Assembly: GCF_019186805.1 (NCBI RefSeq)
Contig: NZ_CP066783.1
Location: 797,501-861,500, forward strand
Direction: 5' to 3'
From: Comamonas fluminis
GTDB taxonomy: Bacteria; Pseudomonadota; Gammaproteobacteria; Burkholderiales; Burkholderiaceae_C
DNA: 64,000 nucleotides
Shown: in pieces, positions 19,079-29,114 of the stretch
Position numbering within the stretch: position 1 is the first letter of the stretch
Layout: every line of letters starts with the position of its first letter
Notes under the pieces: generated by a model
What the model saw: the letters and a program-made list of their open reading frames with translations, nothing else
Database searches by the model: none
What the model was told of the DNA's origin: nothing
Translations under genes and position numbers: made by a program

Positions 19079-21838
19079 ATGGCCACCAATTTCCTCACCA
19101 AACTGTTCGGCAGCCGCAATGATCGGTTGCTCAAGCAATACCGCAAGACAGTCGCTCGCATCAATGCGATGGAGCCTGAGTACGAAAAGCTCAGCGATGA
19201 GGCATTACGCGCCAAGACACAGGAATTCAAGGACCGCGTCGCCAAGGGCGAGTCGCTGAACGCCTTGCTGCCCGAGGCTTTTGCCGTAGTGCGCGAAGGC
19301 TCCAAGCGCGTCATGAAGATGCGTCACTTCGATGTGCAGATGCTGGGCGCGATGGCCCTGCATGACGGCAAGATTGCCGAAATGCGCACCGGTGAAGGCA
19401 AGACGCTGACTGCTACGCTGCCGGTGTACCTGAACGCACTGTCTGGCGACGGCGTGCATGTGGTGACCGTGAACGATTACCTAGCCAGCCGCGATGCCAA
19501 GACCATGGCGCGCCTGTACAACTTCCTGGGCCTGACAGTCGGTATCAACCTGCCCAACCTCTCGCGTGAGGAAAAGCAGGCTGCCTACAACTCCGACATC
19601 ACCTACGGTACGAACAACGAGTACGGCTTCGACTATCTGCGTGACAACATGGTCTACGAGCCTGTGGACCGCGTGCAGCGTGTGCTGAACTACGCCATCG
19701 TTGACGAGGTGGACTCCATCCTGATCGACGAGGCCCGCACGCCGCTGATTATTTCCGGTCCGGCCGAAGATCACACGGCTACCTATGTGGCCATGAACCA
19801 GATCGTGCCGAACCTGGTGCGTCAGGAAGGGGAAGCTGACCCCCGCACAGGCGAAGGCGTGACCAGGCCCGGTGACTTCACGGTGGATGAAAAGTCGCAT
19901 CAGGTTTATCTGACCGATCAAGGCTATGAGGCTGCAGAGCGCCTGCTGGCCCATGCGGGTCTGATTACCGAAGGCTCCTCGCTGTATGACCCCTCGAACA
20001 TTTCGCTGGTGCACCATCTGTACGCCGCGCTGCGTGCCAATCAGCTGTATTTCCGCGACCAGCACTATGTGGTTCAGGAAGGTGAAATCGTTATCGTTGA
20101 CGAGTTCACAGGCCGCCTGATGGCGGGCCGCCGCTGGAGCGATGGTCTGCACCAGGCTGTGGAAGCCAAGGAAGGCGTGCAGATTCAGGCCGAGAACCAG
20201 ACCATGGCCTCGATCACCTTCCAGAACTACTTCCGTCTGTACCGCAAGCTGTCGGGTATGACGGGTACAGCGGATACCGAAGCCTACGAATTCCAGGAAA
20301 TCTACGGTCTGGAAACCGTGGTTGTTCCACCCAACAAGCCCAGCAAGCGCCAGGACCAGCTGGACCGTGTGTACAAGACCACCAAGGAAAAGTACGACGC
20401 GGCCATCAAGGACATCCGCGAATGCTACGAGCGCGGCCAGCCCGTGCTGGTGGGTACAACGTCCATCGAAAACTCGGAAATCATCGATGAGCTGCTGACC
20501 CGCGAAGCGTTGCCGCACCAGGTGCTGAACGCCAAGCAGCATGACCGCGAGGCGGACATCATTGCCCAGGCGGGCAGCGAAGGCATGATCACCATCGCCA
20601 CCAATATGGCTGGCCGTGGTACCGACATCGTGCTGGGCGGCAATATCGACAAGGAAATCTCTGCCATTGAGGCAGACGAGGCCCTGAGTCCCGAGCAACG
20701 TCAGCAAAAGATTGAGGAGCTGCGCGCCGACTGGCGTGTGGCGCACGACAAGATCGTTGCACTGGGTGGCCTGCGCATTATTGCGACAGAGCGCCATGAG
20801 TCGCGCCGTATCGACAACCAGCTGCGTGGTCGTTCGGGCCGTCAGGGTGACCCCGGTTCTTCGCGCTTCTATCTGAGCCTGGACGACCAGCTGATGCGTA
20901 TCTTCGCAGGCGACCGCGTCAAGGCCATCATGGATCGCCTGAAGATGCCTGAGGGCGAAGCCATCGAGGCAGGCATTGTGACCCGCTCCATCGAGTCGGC
21001 CCAGCGCAAGGTGGAAGCGCGTAACTTCGACATGCGCAAGCAGCTGCTGGAGTATGACGACGTCGCCAACGACCAGCGCAAGGTTATCTATCAGCAGCGC
21101 AACGACATTCTGGATTCCAGCGATCTGGCCGGCATGCTGGCTGCGATGCGCGATGATGTGATTACTGGTCTGGTGCACCAGCACGTGCCTGCCGAGTCCA
21201 TGGAGGAGCAGTGGGACATTCCGGGTCTGGAAAAGGCGCTGGCTAGCGAGTGGCAGGTGGACCTGCCTTTGCAGCAGGAAGTGGCGGCTTCGGAATCCAT
21301 CACCGACGAAGACATTCTGGAGAAGGTGCTCAAGGCTTCGCACGAGATGTTCGATGCCAAGGTGGCCCTGATCGGCCAGGAGAACTTCACCCAGTTCCAG
21401 CGCGCTGTGCTGCTGCAGAGCTTTGACTCCAACTGGCGCGACCATCTGGCTGCGCTGGACTATCTGCGCCAGGGCATTCACCTGCGTGGCTATGCCCAGA
21501 AGCAGCCCAAGCAGGAATACAAGCGCGAAGCGTTTGAGCTCTTCCGTCAGCTGATCGACCAGGTCAAGTCCGAAGTTACGCGTGTGCTGATGACGGTGCA
21601 GGTGCGCTCTCGTGAAGAAATGGACGAAGCCGCCGTAGCCATGAACGAGCGCGGTGCGCAAAGTCTGGAGCACATGAGCTATGCCTCTCCTTCAGATACC
21701 GAAGGCATGAGCATCGAAGACGACGTGGCGGTGGCTGAGCCTCTGGCCCTGCCTGAAGGTGTGCATGTGGGGCGTAACGACCCTTGCCCATGCGGCAGCG
21801 GCAAGAAGTTCAAGCTCTGCCACGGCAAATTGTCCTGA
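19079..21838 (+). CDS. secA: Preprotein translocase ATPase SecA
   Basis: The 919-residue motor drives proteins through SecYEG. Walker A is '[14 protein letters not shown]' near residue 105, Walker B is '[15 protein letters not shown]', and the preprotein cross-linking region and helical scaffold follow. The C-terminal zinc finger '[14 protein letters not shown]' for SecB binding is intact. The ~300 bases upstream (18777-19078) between this gene and the divergent DUF721 gene carry no gene that I can see. Confidence 0.98.
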   Translation: MATNFLTKLFGSRNDRLLKQYRKTVARINAMEPEYEKLSDEALRAKTQEFKDRVAKGESLNALLPEAFAVVREGSKRVMKMRHFDVQMLGAMALHDGKIAEMRTGEGKTLTATLPVYLNALSGDGVHVVTVNDYLASRDAKTMARLYNFLGLTVGINLPNLSREEKQAAYNSDITYGTNNEYGFDYLRDNMVYEPVDRVQRVLNYAIVDEVDSILIDEARTPLIISGPAEDHTATYVAMNQIVPNLVRQEGEADPRTGEGVTRPGDFTVDEKSHQVYLTDQGYEAAERLLAHAGLITEGSSLYDPSNISLVHHLYAALRANQLYFRDQHYVVQEGEIVIVDEFTGRLMAGRRWSDGLHQAVEAKEGVQIQAENQTMASITFQNYFRLYRKLSGMTGTADTEAYEFQEIYGLETVVVPPNKPSKRQDQLDRVYKTTKEKYDAAIKDIRECYERGQPVLVGTTSIENSEIIDELLTREALPHQVLNAKQHDREADIIAQAGSEGMITIATNMAGRGTDIVLGGNIDKEISAIEADEALSPEQRQQKIEELRADWRVAHDKIVALGGLRIIATERHESRRIDNQLRGRSGRQGDPGSSRFYLSLDDQLMRIFAGDRVKAIMDRLKMPEGEAIEAGIVTRSIESAQRKVEARNFDMRKQLLEYDDVANDQRKVIYQQRNDILDSSDLAGMLAAMRDDVITGLVHQHVPAESMEEQWDIPGLEKALASEWQVDLPLQQEVAASESITDEDILEKVLKASHEMFDAKVALIGQENFTQFQRAVLLQSFDSNWRDHLAALDYLRQGIHLRGYAQKQPKQEYKREAFELFRQLIDQVKSEVTRVLMTVQVRSREEMDEAAVAMNERGAQSLEHMSYASPSDTEGMSIEDDVAVAEPLALPEGVHVGRNDPCPCGSGKKFKLCHGKLS

Positions 21839-21840
21839 CA

Positions 21841-21933
21841 CCCCTGAGCGGCTTTGCCGCTTCCCCTCTCTCTTCGGGAGGGGACGACGCCATCGCCGCG
21901 AGGCGGCTCTTGCTTGGCGTCCCTGACTTGGGT
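21841..21933 (+). repeat. GC-rich intergenic repeat (copy B)
   Basis: It begins three bases after the secA stop with 'cccctgagcggctttgccgc', contains a CCCCTCTC / GAGAGGGG-like stem ending 'ggggacgacg', and closes near 'ccctgacttggg'. It closely matches the copy after argJ at 23449. Confidence 0.75.
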
Positions 21934-21956
21934 CAGCTGTTTGGCAAAGTAATCAC

Positions 21957-21979
21957 AACACGGGCTTAGGCCCGTGTTT
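21957..21979 (+). terminator. Terminator of secA
   Basis: The stem 'aacacgggc' / 'gcccgtgtt' has a very short loop and a T-rich tail. The rest of the 21,839-22,211 gap holds repeats and no gene that I can see. Confidence 0.8.
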
Positions 21980-22119
21980 GCGTTTGTGCGGTGGCTTTTT
22001 ACTCGGGCAATGGCAATAAAGCTCGGCGCAGCTTTGATTGTTCCGATAATGGCGAACGCTTTAACTTTTACCCTCTAGGCCTCTTGCAAAGGGCGCGTGC
22101 TTTGCCGGTGCAAGACATC

Positions 22120-22190
22120 GAGCAAGAGCCGCCTTGCGGCGAAGATGTCGTCCCCCTTGGGGGAAGCCGCGTAGCGGCACAGGGGGTCAC
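22120..22190 (-). repeat. GC-rich intergenic repeat (copy C, inverted)
   Basis: Read on the minus strand this carries the same 'ccccctgtgccgctacgcgg', CCCCC / GGGGG stem and 'gacgac' blocks as copies B and D. It lies just before argJ, so argJ is bracketed by inverted copies. Confidence 0.7.
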
Positions 22191-22211
22191 TTAATCTCAA
22201 GGATATTTGCA

Positions 22212-23441
22212 ATGCCCGTGAATCTTTCCGCTCCTGTTGCTGCTGATCTGCTGGCGATCAACGGCGTTCGCATCGGCATCACCGAAGCTGGTGTACGCAA
22301 GGCCAATCGCAAGGATTTGACCGTGTTCCTGCTGGACGAAGGCGCTGCGGTGGCGGGCGTGTTCACGCAAAACCGCTTTTGCGCGGCGCCTGTGCAGGTT
22401 TGCCGTGAGCATCTGGCGGCGGGTACAGGCATTCGCGCCATGGTGGTGAACACGGGCAATGCTAATGCGGGCACAGGTGCTGACGGTCTGGCGCGCACGC
22501 GCGCTACCTGCGATGCGCTGGCCAAGGAGCTGAATCTGGCGGCTGCTCAAATTCTGCCCTTCTCCACCGGCGTGATCATGGAAGAGCTGCCTGTGGACCG
22601 TATCGTGGCGGGTATGCCCAAGGCGATTGCTGCTGCCAAGCAGGACAACTGGGCTGTGGCTGCCGAAGGCATCATGACTACCGACACCCTGCCCAAGGCC
22701 TTCAGCCGCAGCGTGAGCATTGGTGGCAAGGCTGTTTCCATCACCGGCATCAGCAAGGGCGCGGGCATGATTCGCCCTAATATGGCCACCATGCTGGGCT
22801 TTCTGGCCACCGATGCCGTGATTGCTGCCGAGCTGCTGCAGCCTCTGGTCAAGGAACTGGCTGACGGTTCTTTCAACCGCGTGACGATTGATGGCGATAC
22901 CTCGACCAATGACTCCTTTGTGCTGATTGCCACGAACAAGGCGGGCAATGCACAGATCACGTCGCTGAGCAGCGCAGAGGGCGAACAGCTCAAGGCTGCG
23001 CTGCTGGAAGTGGCGCAAAAACTGGCTCAAGCCATTGTGCGTGATGGGGAGGGTGCTACGAAATTTATTACCGTCAAGGTCGAAGGCGGCAAGACGGAAG
23101 AAGAGTGCCGGCTGGCCGCTTACTCCATCGCTCACTCGCCTCTGGTCAAGACAGCATTCTTCGCCTCTGACCCCAACCTGGGCCGCATTCTGGCGGCTGT
23201 AGGCTATGCCGGCATTGCCGACCTGGATCAGACCAAGATTGATCTGTTCCTGGACGATGTGCACGTGGTGGTCGATGGTGGCCGCAACCCTTCGTACAAG
23301 GAAGAAGACGGCCAGCGCGTGATGAAGCAGCAGGAAATTCTGGTGCGCGTGGGTCTGGGCCGTGGCAATGCCGCGCAGACTGTGTGGACCTGTGACCTCA
23401 GTCACGAGTATGTGACTATCAACGCTGACTATCGTTCGTAA
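22212..23441 (+). CDS. argJ: Bifunctional ornithine acetyltransferase / N-acetylglutamate synthase ArgJ
   Basis: The 409-residue enzyme recycles the acetyl group between N-acetylornithine and glutamate in arginine synthesis. The self-cleavage region '[17 protein letters not shown]' is present; cleavage precedes the nucleophilic Thr to give alpha and beta chains. The N-terminal '[21 protein letters not shown]' and the C-terminal '[17 protein letters not shown]' are typical. The start at 22212 follows 'aaggatatttgca'; the upstream in-frame region is repeat sequence. Confidence 0.97.
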   Translation: MPVNLSAPVAADLLAINGVRIGITEAGVRKANRKDLTVFLLDEGAAVAGVFTQNRFCAAPVQVCREHLAAGTGIRAMVVNTGNANAGTGADGLARTRATCDALAKELNLAAAQILPFSTGVIMEELPVDRIVAGMPKAIAAAKQDNWAVAAEGIMTTDTLPKAFSRSVSIGGKAVSITGISKGAGMIRPNMATMLGFLATDAVIAAELLQPLVKELADGSFNRVTIDGDTSTNDSFVLIATNKAGNAQITSLSSAEGEQLKAALLEVAQKLAQAIVRDGEGATKFITVKVEGGKTEEECRLAAYSIAHSPLVKTAFFASDPNLGRILAAVGYAGIADLDQTKIDLFLDDVHVVVDGGRNPSYKEEDGQRVMKQQEILVRVGLGRGNAAQTVWTCDLSHEYVTINADYRS

Positions 23442-23448
23442 ACGAGTC

Positions 23449-23548
23449 ACCCCCTGAGCGGCTGCGCCGCTTCCCCCTCTCTGCTTCGCGGAGGGGGACG
23501 ACAGCCTCGCTGCGCGGCGGCGCTTGCTCGCTGTCTCTGGCTTGGGGC
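23449..23548 (+). repeat. GC-rich intergenic repeat (copy D)
   Basis: It starts eight bases after argJ with 'accccctgagcggctgcgcc', has a CCCCCTCTC...GAGGGGG stem, 'gacgac', and ends 'tctctggcttgg'. It is the closest match to copy B. Confidence 0.75.
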
Positions 23549-23589
23549 CCGCCAGTTTTAAGCTGTGCGCTGATGGTCGGTACTACAAA

Positions 23590-23678
23590 TTTAGAAGCTG
23601 CTAGCGCTTGTTTCTATTCGGTTTTATCTAGTTTCTGTGGTGAAACCAATTAGTAGCAAGCGCTGACAGCTATAAAAA
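23590..23678 (+). repeat. Intergenic stem-loop repeat, 'agctgctagcgcttg' family
   Basis: The arms 'gctgctagcgcttg' and 'caagcgctgacagc' face each other across a ~50-base AT-richer loop. They lie directly before the ribosome site of the DUF815 gene, so the element may be transcribed with it. Confidence 0.65.
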
Positions 23679-23695
23679 CAGATGGAGATTGGCTT

Positions 23696-24643
23696 GTGCA
23701 AGATGTGATGAACCCTTTGGAACGCTTGGTCGAGCGTGCCGAGCAACTGATGCAGCGCATCGAATCGGTGTTGCCTCAGCCCTTGCAGGCGCCTGCGGAC
23801 TGGAATGCGGCGATTGCCTGGCGTTATCGCAAGCGTGCCAACGGCTGTGGCGTACTGGAGGCGGTGCGCCATGTGGGGGCCATGCAGCTGTCGGATCTGC
23901 AGAATATCGACGTGCAAAAGGAAAAGATTGCACGCAATACCGAGCAGTTTGTCGGCGGCCGCACGGCCAATAACGTGCTGCTGACGGGCGCACGCGGCAC
24001 GGGCAAGTCTTCGCTGATTCGTGCCTGCCTGCACAGCTATGCGCCACAAGGTCTGCGTTTGATTGAGGTGGATAAGGCTGATCTGACCGAGCTGCCCGAC
24101 ATTGTTGATGTGGTGGCTGGCCGACCCGAGAAGTTCATCATCTATTGCGACGATCTGAGCTTTGAAGAGGGCGAGCCCGGCTACAAGGCCATGAAGTCCA
24201 TGCTGGATGGCTCGGTCTCTGCAGCCACGCCCAATGTGCTGGTCTATGCCACCAGCAACCGCCGCCACCTGTTGCCCGAGTACATGACGGACAACCTGGC
24301 GCAGCAAAAAAGCGAGAACGGCGAGATTCACCCCGGCGAGGTGGTGGAAGAGAAGATTTCCCTGTCCGAGCGCTTTGGCCTGTGGGTGAGTTTCTACCCC
24401 TTCAGCCAGGACGAATACCTGCGCGTGGTGGCGCAGTGGCTGTCTGCGCTGGGCATGGATGAAGCCACGATCGAGGCGGCAAGGCCAGAGGCGCTGGTCT
24501 GGGCGCTGGAGCGCGGCTCGCGCAGCGGTCGTGTCGCTCACCAGTTTGCGCGTGACTATGCAGGCCGCAGCGAGCGCCCTGCCAGCAGCAACAAGCGTAT
24601 TGAAGATGTACACGGTCTGGCTGAGGAAGCCGATCTGGATTGA
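23696..24643 (+). CDS. DUF815-type AAA+ ATPase
   Basis: The 315-residue ATPase has Walker A 'LLTGARGTGKSSLIRA' near residue 98, Walker B 'IIYCDDLSFEEGE', and sensor 1 'VLVYATSNRRHLLPEY'. This is the DUF815 family; its cellular role is not established. A GTG start at 23696 fits best with 'tggagat' eight bases upstream; an ATG at 23708 is an alternative. It precedes a Nudix hydrolase gene by 16 bases, probably an operon. Confidence 0.88.
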   Translation: MQDVMNPLERLVERAEQLMQRIESVLPQPLQAPADWNAAIAWRYRKRANGCGVLEAVRHVGAMQLSDLQNIDVQKEKIARNTEQFVGGRTANNVLLTGARGTGKSSLIRACLHSYAPQGLRLIEVDKADLTELPDIVDVVAGRPEKFIIYCDDLSFEEGEPGYKAMKSMLDGSVSAATPNVLVYATSNRRHLLPEYMTDNLAQQKSENGEIHPGEVVEEKISLSERFGLWVSFYPFSQDEYLRVVAQWLSALGMDEATIEAARPEALVWALERGSRSGRVAHQFARDYAGRSERPASSNKRIEDVHGLAEEADLD

Positions 24644-24659
24644 GTGAAAGAGAAGTCAA

Positions 24660-25127
24660 GTGACTGCTGAAAACACCGCACAAGCGCCGCGCAAGCACAC
24701 CGAAGTAGCGGTGGGCGTGCTGCTGCGCGAATCCGATGGAGCGCTGCTGATTACCAGCCGCCCTGCGGGCAAGCCTTACGCGGGCTTCTGGGAGTTTCCC
24801 GGTGGCAAGCTGGAAGCGGGCGAGACCGTGGAGCAAGCCCTGCGCCGCGAGCTGATTGAGGAGCTGGGCGTGACCATTGGCACGGCCCACCCCTGGAAGG
24901 TGACTGAGCATGACTACCCGCATGCGCTGGTGCGCTTGCACTGGTGCAAGGTGACTGAGTGGACGGGCGAGTTTGAAATGCGCGAAAGCCAGCAAATGGC
25001 CTGGCAGCAGTTGCCGCTGGATGTGCACCCGGTGCTGCCCGGCTCCTACCCAGTGCTGCAGTGGCTGAGCGAAGAGCGTGACCTGCCTTTTGATGCCCAG
25101 TATTACGAGGAACGCCAGCCAGCTTGA
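24660..25127 (+). CDS. Nudix hydrolase, MutT-like 8-oxo-dGTP diphosphatase
   Basis: The 155-residue protein has a complete Nudix box near residues 55-77: GG, then E at the expected spacing, 'RRELIEELGV' at the end. The rest is close to the MutT group ('VAVGVLLRESDGALLITSRP', 'GFWEFPGGKLE') that removes oxidised dGTP from the pool. The GTG start at 24660 follows 'agagaa'. It is likely co-transcribed with the DUF815 gene. Confidence 0.88.
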   Translation: MTAENTAQAPRKHTEVAVGVLLRESDGALLITSRPAGKPYAGFWEFPGGKLEAGETVEQALRRELIEELGVTIGTAHPWKVTEHDYPHALVRLHWCKVTEWTGEFEMRESQQMAWQQLPLDVHPVLPGSYPVLQWLSEERDLPFDAQYYEERQPA

Positions 25128-25151
25128 TTCGCTGAGTGCTTCAAAATAAAG

Positions 25152-25227
25152 AGCGCCTTGCGCTTGTCAGATAAGGACTTCAGTATGAAAAATACTAAAA
25201 TCTATTAGCTGGCAAGCGCAAGGCGCT
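25152..25227 (+). repeat. Long stem-loop between converging mutT-like and yacG genes
   Basis: The arms at 25152-25170 and 25209-25227 pair over 19 bases with one wobble, around a 38-base loop that itself contains 'agtat...atact'. T residues follow on the plus strand and A residues precede on its left, so it can end transcription in both directions. Sequence ('gcgcttg' / 'caagcgc') links it to the other intergenic stem-loops. Confidence 0.75.
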
Positions 25228-25250
25228 TTGTTTTTTGCAGGCTGACGGGC

Positions 25251-25460
25251 TCAGGACTCGGTCTTGGGGTCGCCGAACGGCGCATCCTCAGGCGGAGTTT
25301 GCGCAGGCACCCGGAACTCTTCATTGCCCCAGGCACCCAGGTCGATATTGCGGCAACGCTCGCTGCAGAAGGGGCGGAACTTGTTGGTAGGCAGAAAAAC
25401 GCTGGGGCCGCCGCAGGTGGGGCATTGCACCATGGTGGGCGATGGATTGTCAGTGCTCAT
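25251..25460 (-). CDS. yacG: DNA gyrase inhibitor YacG
   Basis: The 69-residue zinc protein has four Cys ligands: 'CPTCGG' and 'FCSERC'. YacG proteins bind GyrB and damp gyrase activity. It lies downstream of zapD and coaE on the minus strand, the usual coaE-zapD-yacG order. Confidence 0.93.
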   Translation of the reverse strand: MSTDNPSPTMVQCPTCGGPSVFLPTNKFRPFCSERCRNIDLGAWGNEEFRVPAQTPPEDAPFGDPKTES

Positions 25461-25528
25461 GGTCTAGATGTATCACAGGCCGAATATGCACGTGCAGCGT
25501 GGACTTATGCCATGCGCTGCAGCGTGAA

Positions 25529-26284
25529 TCAGGCGCAGAGCGTGAGCTCGAAAGAAGCGTCTTCGGTGCAGGGCTGGGGCTTGCAGCCATGTTCCTGTTT
25601 GAGCAGGCGTATGGACACCAGCAGACGGTTGCCGCTGATCTCGGGAATCAGGTTCAGTTGTGGGTCCATGCGCAGGCGCAGCAGCTGGAAGGTGCGGCCT
25701 GCGGGCATGGCTTGCTGGAAGATGCCTTGTTCGGCAGCCACGCGCTGGGGAATGCCGGTTTCGCGCAGCAGCTGCAAAATCAGCTCCAGCGACTGGCCCA
25801 GTGGCATCAGCCCGGTTGCCCATTCATCCAGATCGCGCTGGCGGTAGCGTGGGTCCAGATTCAGCCAGGCGTGATAGGAGGGCAGGTCAAAGCCGCAGGT
25901 GCCGCCCGGAATGCCCACGCGGCTGCGAATGGACATCAGCCATTCGTTTTCGGTCAGTGCCTGGCCGGTGCGGCCATTTTGTTCGTTGATGAGCTTGAAG
26001 CAATGCTCCACCTGGCGTGCCACCTGGTGCAGCATGTGCTGAGAGATGTCGGGGTTGTCGCGCAGGACTTCGAGCAGGCTCTTCTGGCGTTCCAGATCCT
26101 TGAGAACGTCGGTCTTGAGATCGCTGCGCGATGCCACTTCCATGATCTCGAAGATGGTGATCAGGGTGAAATGGTGATCAACGGGATGCGCGCGCGTCAG
26201 CAGTTCGCTCAGACGGCGATACAACTGCTCCAGACGCAGATAGGTTCTCAGACGCTCGTTAAATGGATATTCGTACAGGATCAC
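25529..26284 (-). CDS. zapD: Cell division protein ZapD
   Basis: The 251-residue protein (former DUF1342) starts 'MILYEYPFNERLRTYLRLE', a hallmark of ZapD, and is helical then beta-rich. ZapD bundles FtsZ filaments at the division ring. It sits between yacG and coaE on the same strand. Confidence 0.95.
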   Translation of the reverse strand: MILYEYPFNERLRTYLRLEQLYRRLSELLTRAHPVDHHFTLITIFEIMEVASRSDLKTDVLKDLERQKSLLEVLRDNPDISQHMLHQVARQVEHCFKLINEQNGRTGQALTENEWLMSIRSRVGIPGGTCGFDLPSYHAWLNLDPRYRQRDLDEWATGLMPLGQSLELILQLLRETGIPQRVAAEQGIFQQAMPAGRTFQLLRLRMDPQLNLIPEISGNRLLVSIRLLKQEHGCKPQPCTEDASFELTLCA

Positions 26285-26369
26285 GCTTGCTGGGCTCCTA
26301 GGTGCACACAGGAACAGCGGTTAACGTGCACATGCGGCGATCACACGCACAGGCCAAGCCATATACGCA

Positions 26370-26993
26370 TCATAGCCCGAACCATGCAGTGATTTGATCG
26401 GTATATGCGTTGAGAGCTTCGATCGTGACGCCTTCATCGTTGTAGATGACCCAGTCAGCGGCAGCCAGGCGCTGCTGGCGGCTGGCCTGGGCGGCGATGA
26501 TGGATTGAACCGCTTGCGCAGTCAGGCCGCTGCGGGCCATGACGCGTGCTACCTGGGTGCTTTCTCTGCAGTCCACCACCAGGATGGCATCGAGCTCTCT
26601 TTGGCGGTGGCCGGATTCCACAAGCAGCGGAATATCGTGCACGACCAGCTTGCAGCCTGCAGTCACCGCAGCGGTGTATTGCTGCAGGGATAGCTGAGCA
26701 ATCAGCGGGTGAAGAATCGCCTCCAGTTGCTGGCGGGTCTGGGCATTGGCAAAGACCAGTTCGCGCATGCGGGCGCGGTTGAGAGCGCCGCTGGCATCAA
26801 GCAGATCATCGCCAAACTGCTGAGCGATGGCGGGCAAGGCTGCGCCGCCGGCAGCCGTCAGGCTGCGAGAGATGGCATCCGCATCAATCACCGTGGCGCC
26901 ACGCTCGGCCAGCCGCTGGGCAACTGTGCTTTTGCCGCTGCCGATACCGCCCGTCAGGCCCAGGCGAAATGGTGTGTTTGATGCTTTGCTCAT
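26370..26993 (-). CDS. coaE: Dephospho-CoA kinase CoaE
   Basis: The 207-residue kinase carries out the last step of coenzyme A synthesis. The P-loop 'LTGGIGSGKSTVAQ' lies near residue 15, followed by 'VIDADAISRSL' with the catalytic Asp. It directly follows pilD on the minus strand (nine bases apart). Confidence 0.95.
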   Translation of the reverse strand: MSKASNTPFRLGLTGGIGSGKSTVAQRLAERGATVIDADAISRSLTAAGGAALPAIAQQFGDDLLDASGALNRARMRELVFANAQTRQQLEAILHPLIAQLSLQQYTAAVTAGCKLVVHDIPLLVESGHRQRELDAILVVDCRESTQVARVMARSGLTAQAVQSIIAAQASRQQRLAAADWVIYNDEGVTIEALNAYTDQITAWFGL

Positions 26994-27002
26994 CGAAGTG
27001 TC

Positions 27003-27872
27003 TTAAAGGCCCACCCAGCCCAGCACTGCCTGCGGCCCCCAGATCAGGGCAACAAAGCCACCGCCAGCAAGGAATGGGCCAAAGGGCACATACCCACCTT
27101 CGCGCAGCTTGCTATTGATTTTGAGGGCAATGCCGATGATGGCGCCTACCACTGAGGCCATGAGGATGATGGGCACCAGTGCCTGCCAGCCAAACCAAGC
27201 GCCAAGCGCGGCGAACAGCTTGAAGTCGCCATAGCCCATGCCTTCCTTGCCTGTGGCAAGTTTGAAGGCCCAGAAAATCAGCCACAGCGACATATAGCCT
27301 GCCACTGCGCCCCACAATGATTGCGAAAGTGGCACCGCAGTCCATTGCAGCGCAGAGGCAATCAGGCCTGCCCAAAGCAGGGGCAGCGTCATGGAGTCTG
27401 GCAAAAACGTGGTGTCCCAGTCGATAAGGGCCAGAGCCAGCAGCGCTGCACTGAAGCCGCACCAGGCAAAGCCTGTGGGCGTGAGTCCATCACGGCTGAG
27501 GCAGAAGGCAAACAGCGCAGCACAAACCAGTTCCACCATGGGGTAGCGCAGGCTGATGGGTTTTTTGCACTCTGCGCAGCGTCCGCGCAAAAAGAGATAG
27601 CTCAGAACAGGAATGTTTTCGTACCAGGCAATCTGGTGGCCGCAGTGCGGGCAGCGAGAGCGAGGCTTGCTGAGAGTGATGGGCTCAGCCGCAGGCGGTA
27701 GCTGAATCTTGGCGCCTTTCTCGACTTGCTCTTCAACCCATTGCGCGCCTTCGGCATTCCACTCCTGCTCCATCATGCGAGGCAAGCGGTGGATGACTAC
27801 ATTGAGAAAACTGCCAATCAGCAGTCCGAACACGCCACCGATGGCGGCATTGCTTGCAACTTCGGAAATCAT
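27003..27872 (-). CDS. pilD: Prepilin peptidase / N-methyltransferase PilD
   Basis: The 289-residue integral membrane enzyme cuts and N-methylates type IV prepilins. The two catalytic Asp residues are visible in 'LALIDWDTTFLPD' and 'GMGYGDFKLFAALG'. The cytoplasmic zinc site has two CxxC pairs ('CPHC', 'CAEC'). Its start overlaps the end of pilC by one base. Confidence 0.95.
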   Translation of the reverse strand: MISEVASNAAIGGVFGLLIGSFLNVVIHRLPRMMEQEWNAEGAQWVEEQVEKGAKIQLPPAAEPITLSKPRSRCPHCGHQIAWYENIPVLSYLFLRGRCAECKKPISLRYPMVELVCAALFAFCLSRDGLTPTGFAWCGFSAALLALALIDWDTTFLPDSMTLPLLWAGLIASALQWTAVPLSQSLWGAVAGYMSLWLIFWAFKLATGKEGMGYGDFKLFAALGAWFGWQALVPIILMASVVGAIIGIALKINSKLREGGYVPFGPFLAGGGFVALIWGPQAVLGWVGL

Positions 27873-29089
27873 CAGACGACTTGACCCAGTTTGAAGATAG
27901 GCAGATACATGGACACCACAATGCCACCAATCAAAGTGCCCAGGAACACGATGATGATGGGCTCCATCAGGCTGGATAGACCCGCCACCATGTCGTCCAC
28001 TTCTTCTTCGTAAAAGTCGGCTGCCTTGCCTAGCATGTGGTCAATGGAGCCAGATTCTTCGCCAATGGCACACATCTGAATCACCATGGAGGGGAAAATA
28101 TTGGCGTTGACCATGGCCACCGTCAGGCTGGTGCCGGTGGAGACTTCCTGCTGGATTTTCTCTGTAGCGTTTTTATAGAGATAGTTGCCAGCAGCTCCAC
28201 CCACGGAGTCCAGTGCTTCCACCAGGGGGACACCCGCTGCAAACATGGTGGACAAGGTGCGCGTCCAGCGAGCAACGCAGGATTTTTCAATCAATACGCC
28301 AAATACTGGCATCTTGAGCGTGGTGCGGTCCATGAATTGCTGGACGCGCTCATTGCGTTTCCATGCCTGCATGAAAAAGTAGATGCCACCACCCAGAACG
28401 CCGAAGATCAACCACCAGTACTGCACAAAATAATCGCTGATGCCCATCACGAACAGTGTGGGTGCAGGAAGATCCGCTCCGAAGGATGTGAACACCTCCT
28501 TGAAGGCTGGAATCACGAAGATCATGATGACCGTCACCACGACAAAGGCCACGATCACCACGGAAATGGGGTACATCAGGGCTGATTTGATCTTGGACTT
28601 GATGTTCTCCGTCTTTTCCATATAGGTGGCCAGACGGTCCAGCAGGGACTCCAGAATACCGGCGGCTTCACCTGCTTCGACAAGATTGCAGTACAGGCTG
28701 TTGAAGTACAGCGGGAACTTGCGAAAGGCGGCGCTCAGGGATGTGCCCGTTTCCACGTCCGAGCGAATGTCATTGAGCAGCTTGGTAACGCTGGGGTTGT
28801 TGTTGCCGCGGCCCACGATGTCGAAGGCCTGCAGCAGAGGAACGCCCGCCTTCATCATGGTTGCCAGCTGGCGGGTGAACAGCGCAATATCCTTGGGCTT
28901 GATCTTCTTGCCGCTGCGGGTTCTGCGCTTTTTGATCTTGGAGGGGGTGACGCCCTGGCGGCGCAGCATGGCTTGAATCTGGTTTTCGCCACCGGCACGG
29001 GTTTCGCCGCGCACGATCTTGCCGTGTCTGTCCTTGCCTTCCCACTCGAAGACAAATTCTTTCACACTGCTGGACGCTGCTGTCGCCAT
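27872..29089 (-). CDS. pilC: Type IV pilus inner-membrane platform protein PilC
   Basis: The 405-residue GspF-family protein has duplicated cytoplasmic helical domains and three membrane segments. Typical phrases are 'FTRQLATMMKAGVPLLQAFDI' and 'VARWTRTLSTMFAAGVPLVEAL'. It anchors the pilus assembly ATPase. It lies between pilB and pilD in one operon. No pilin gene is present nearby. Confidence 0.95.
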   Translation of the reverse strand: MATAASSSVKEFVFEWEGKDRHGKIVRGETRAGGENQIQAMLRRQGVTPSKIKKRRTRSGKKIKPKDIALFTRQLATMMKAGVPLLQAFDIVGRGNNNPSVTKLLNDIRSDVETGTSLSAAFRKFPLYFNSLYCNLVEAGEAAGILESLLDRLATYMEKTENIKSKIKSALMYPISVVIVAFVVVTVIMIFVIPAFKEVFTSFGADLPAPTLFVMGISDYFVQYWWLIFGVLGGGIYFFMQAWKRNERVQQFMDRTTLKMPVFGVLIEKSCVARWTRTLSTMFAAGVPLVEALDSVGGAAGNYLYKNATEKIQQEVSTGTSLTVAMVNANIFPSMVIQMCAIGEESGSIDHMLGKAADFYEEEVDDMVAGLSSLMEPIIIVFLGTLIGGIVVSMYLPIFKLGQVV

Positions 29090-29114
29090 GGCATTCCCTC
29101 ACTGATTCTCTGTT

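Noticed and set aside
19481..21673. 730-codon minus-strand open frame inside secA
   Set aside because: SecA on the plus strand is unmistakable; the antisense translation is Leu/His/Val-rich and unlike any known protein.
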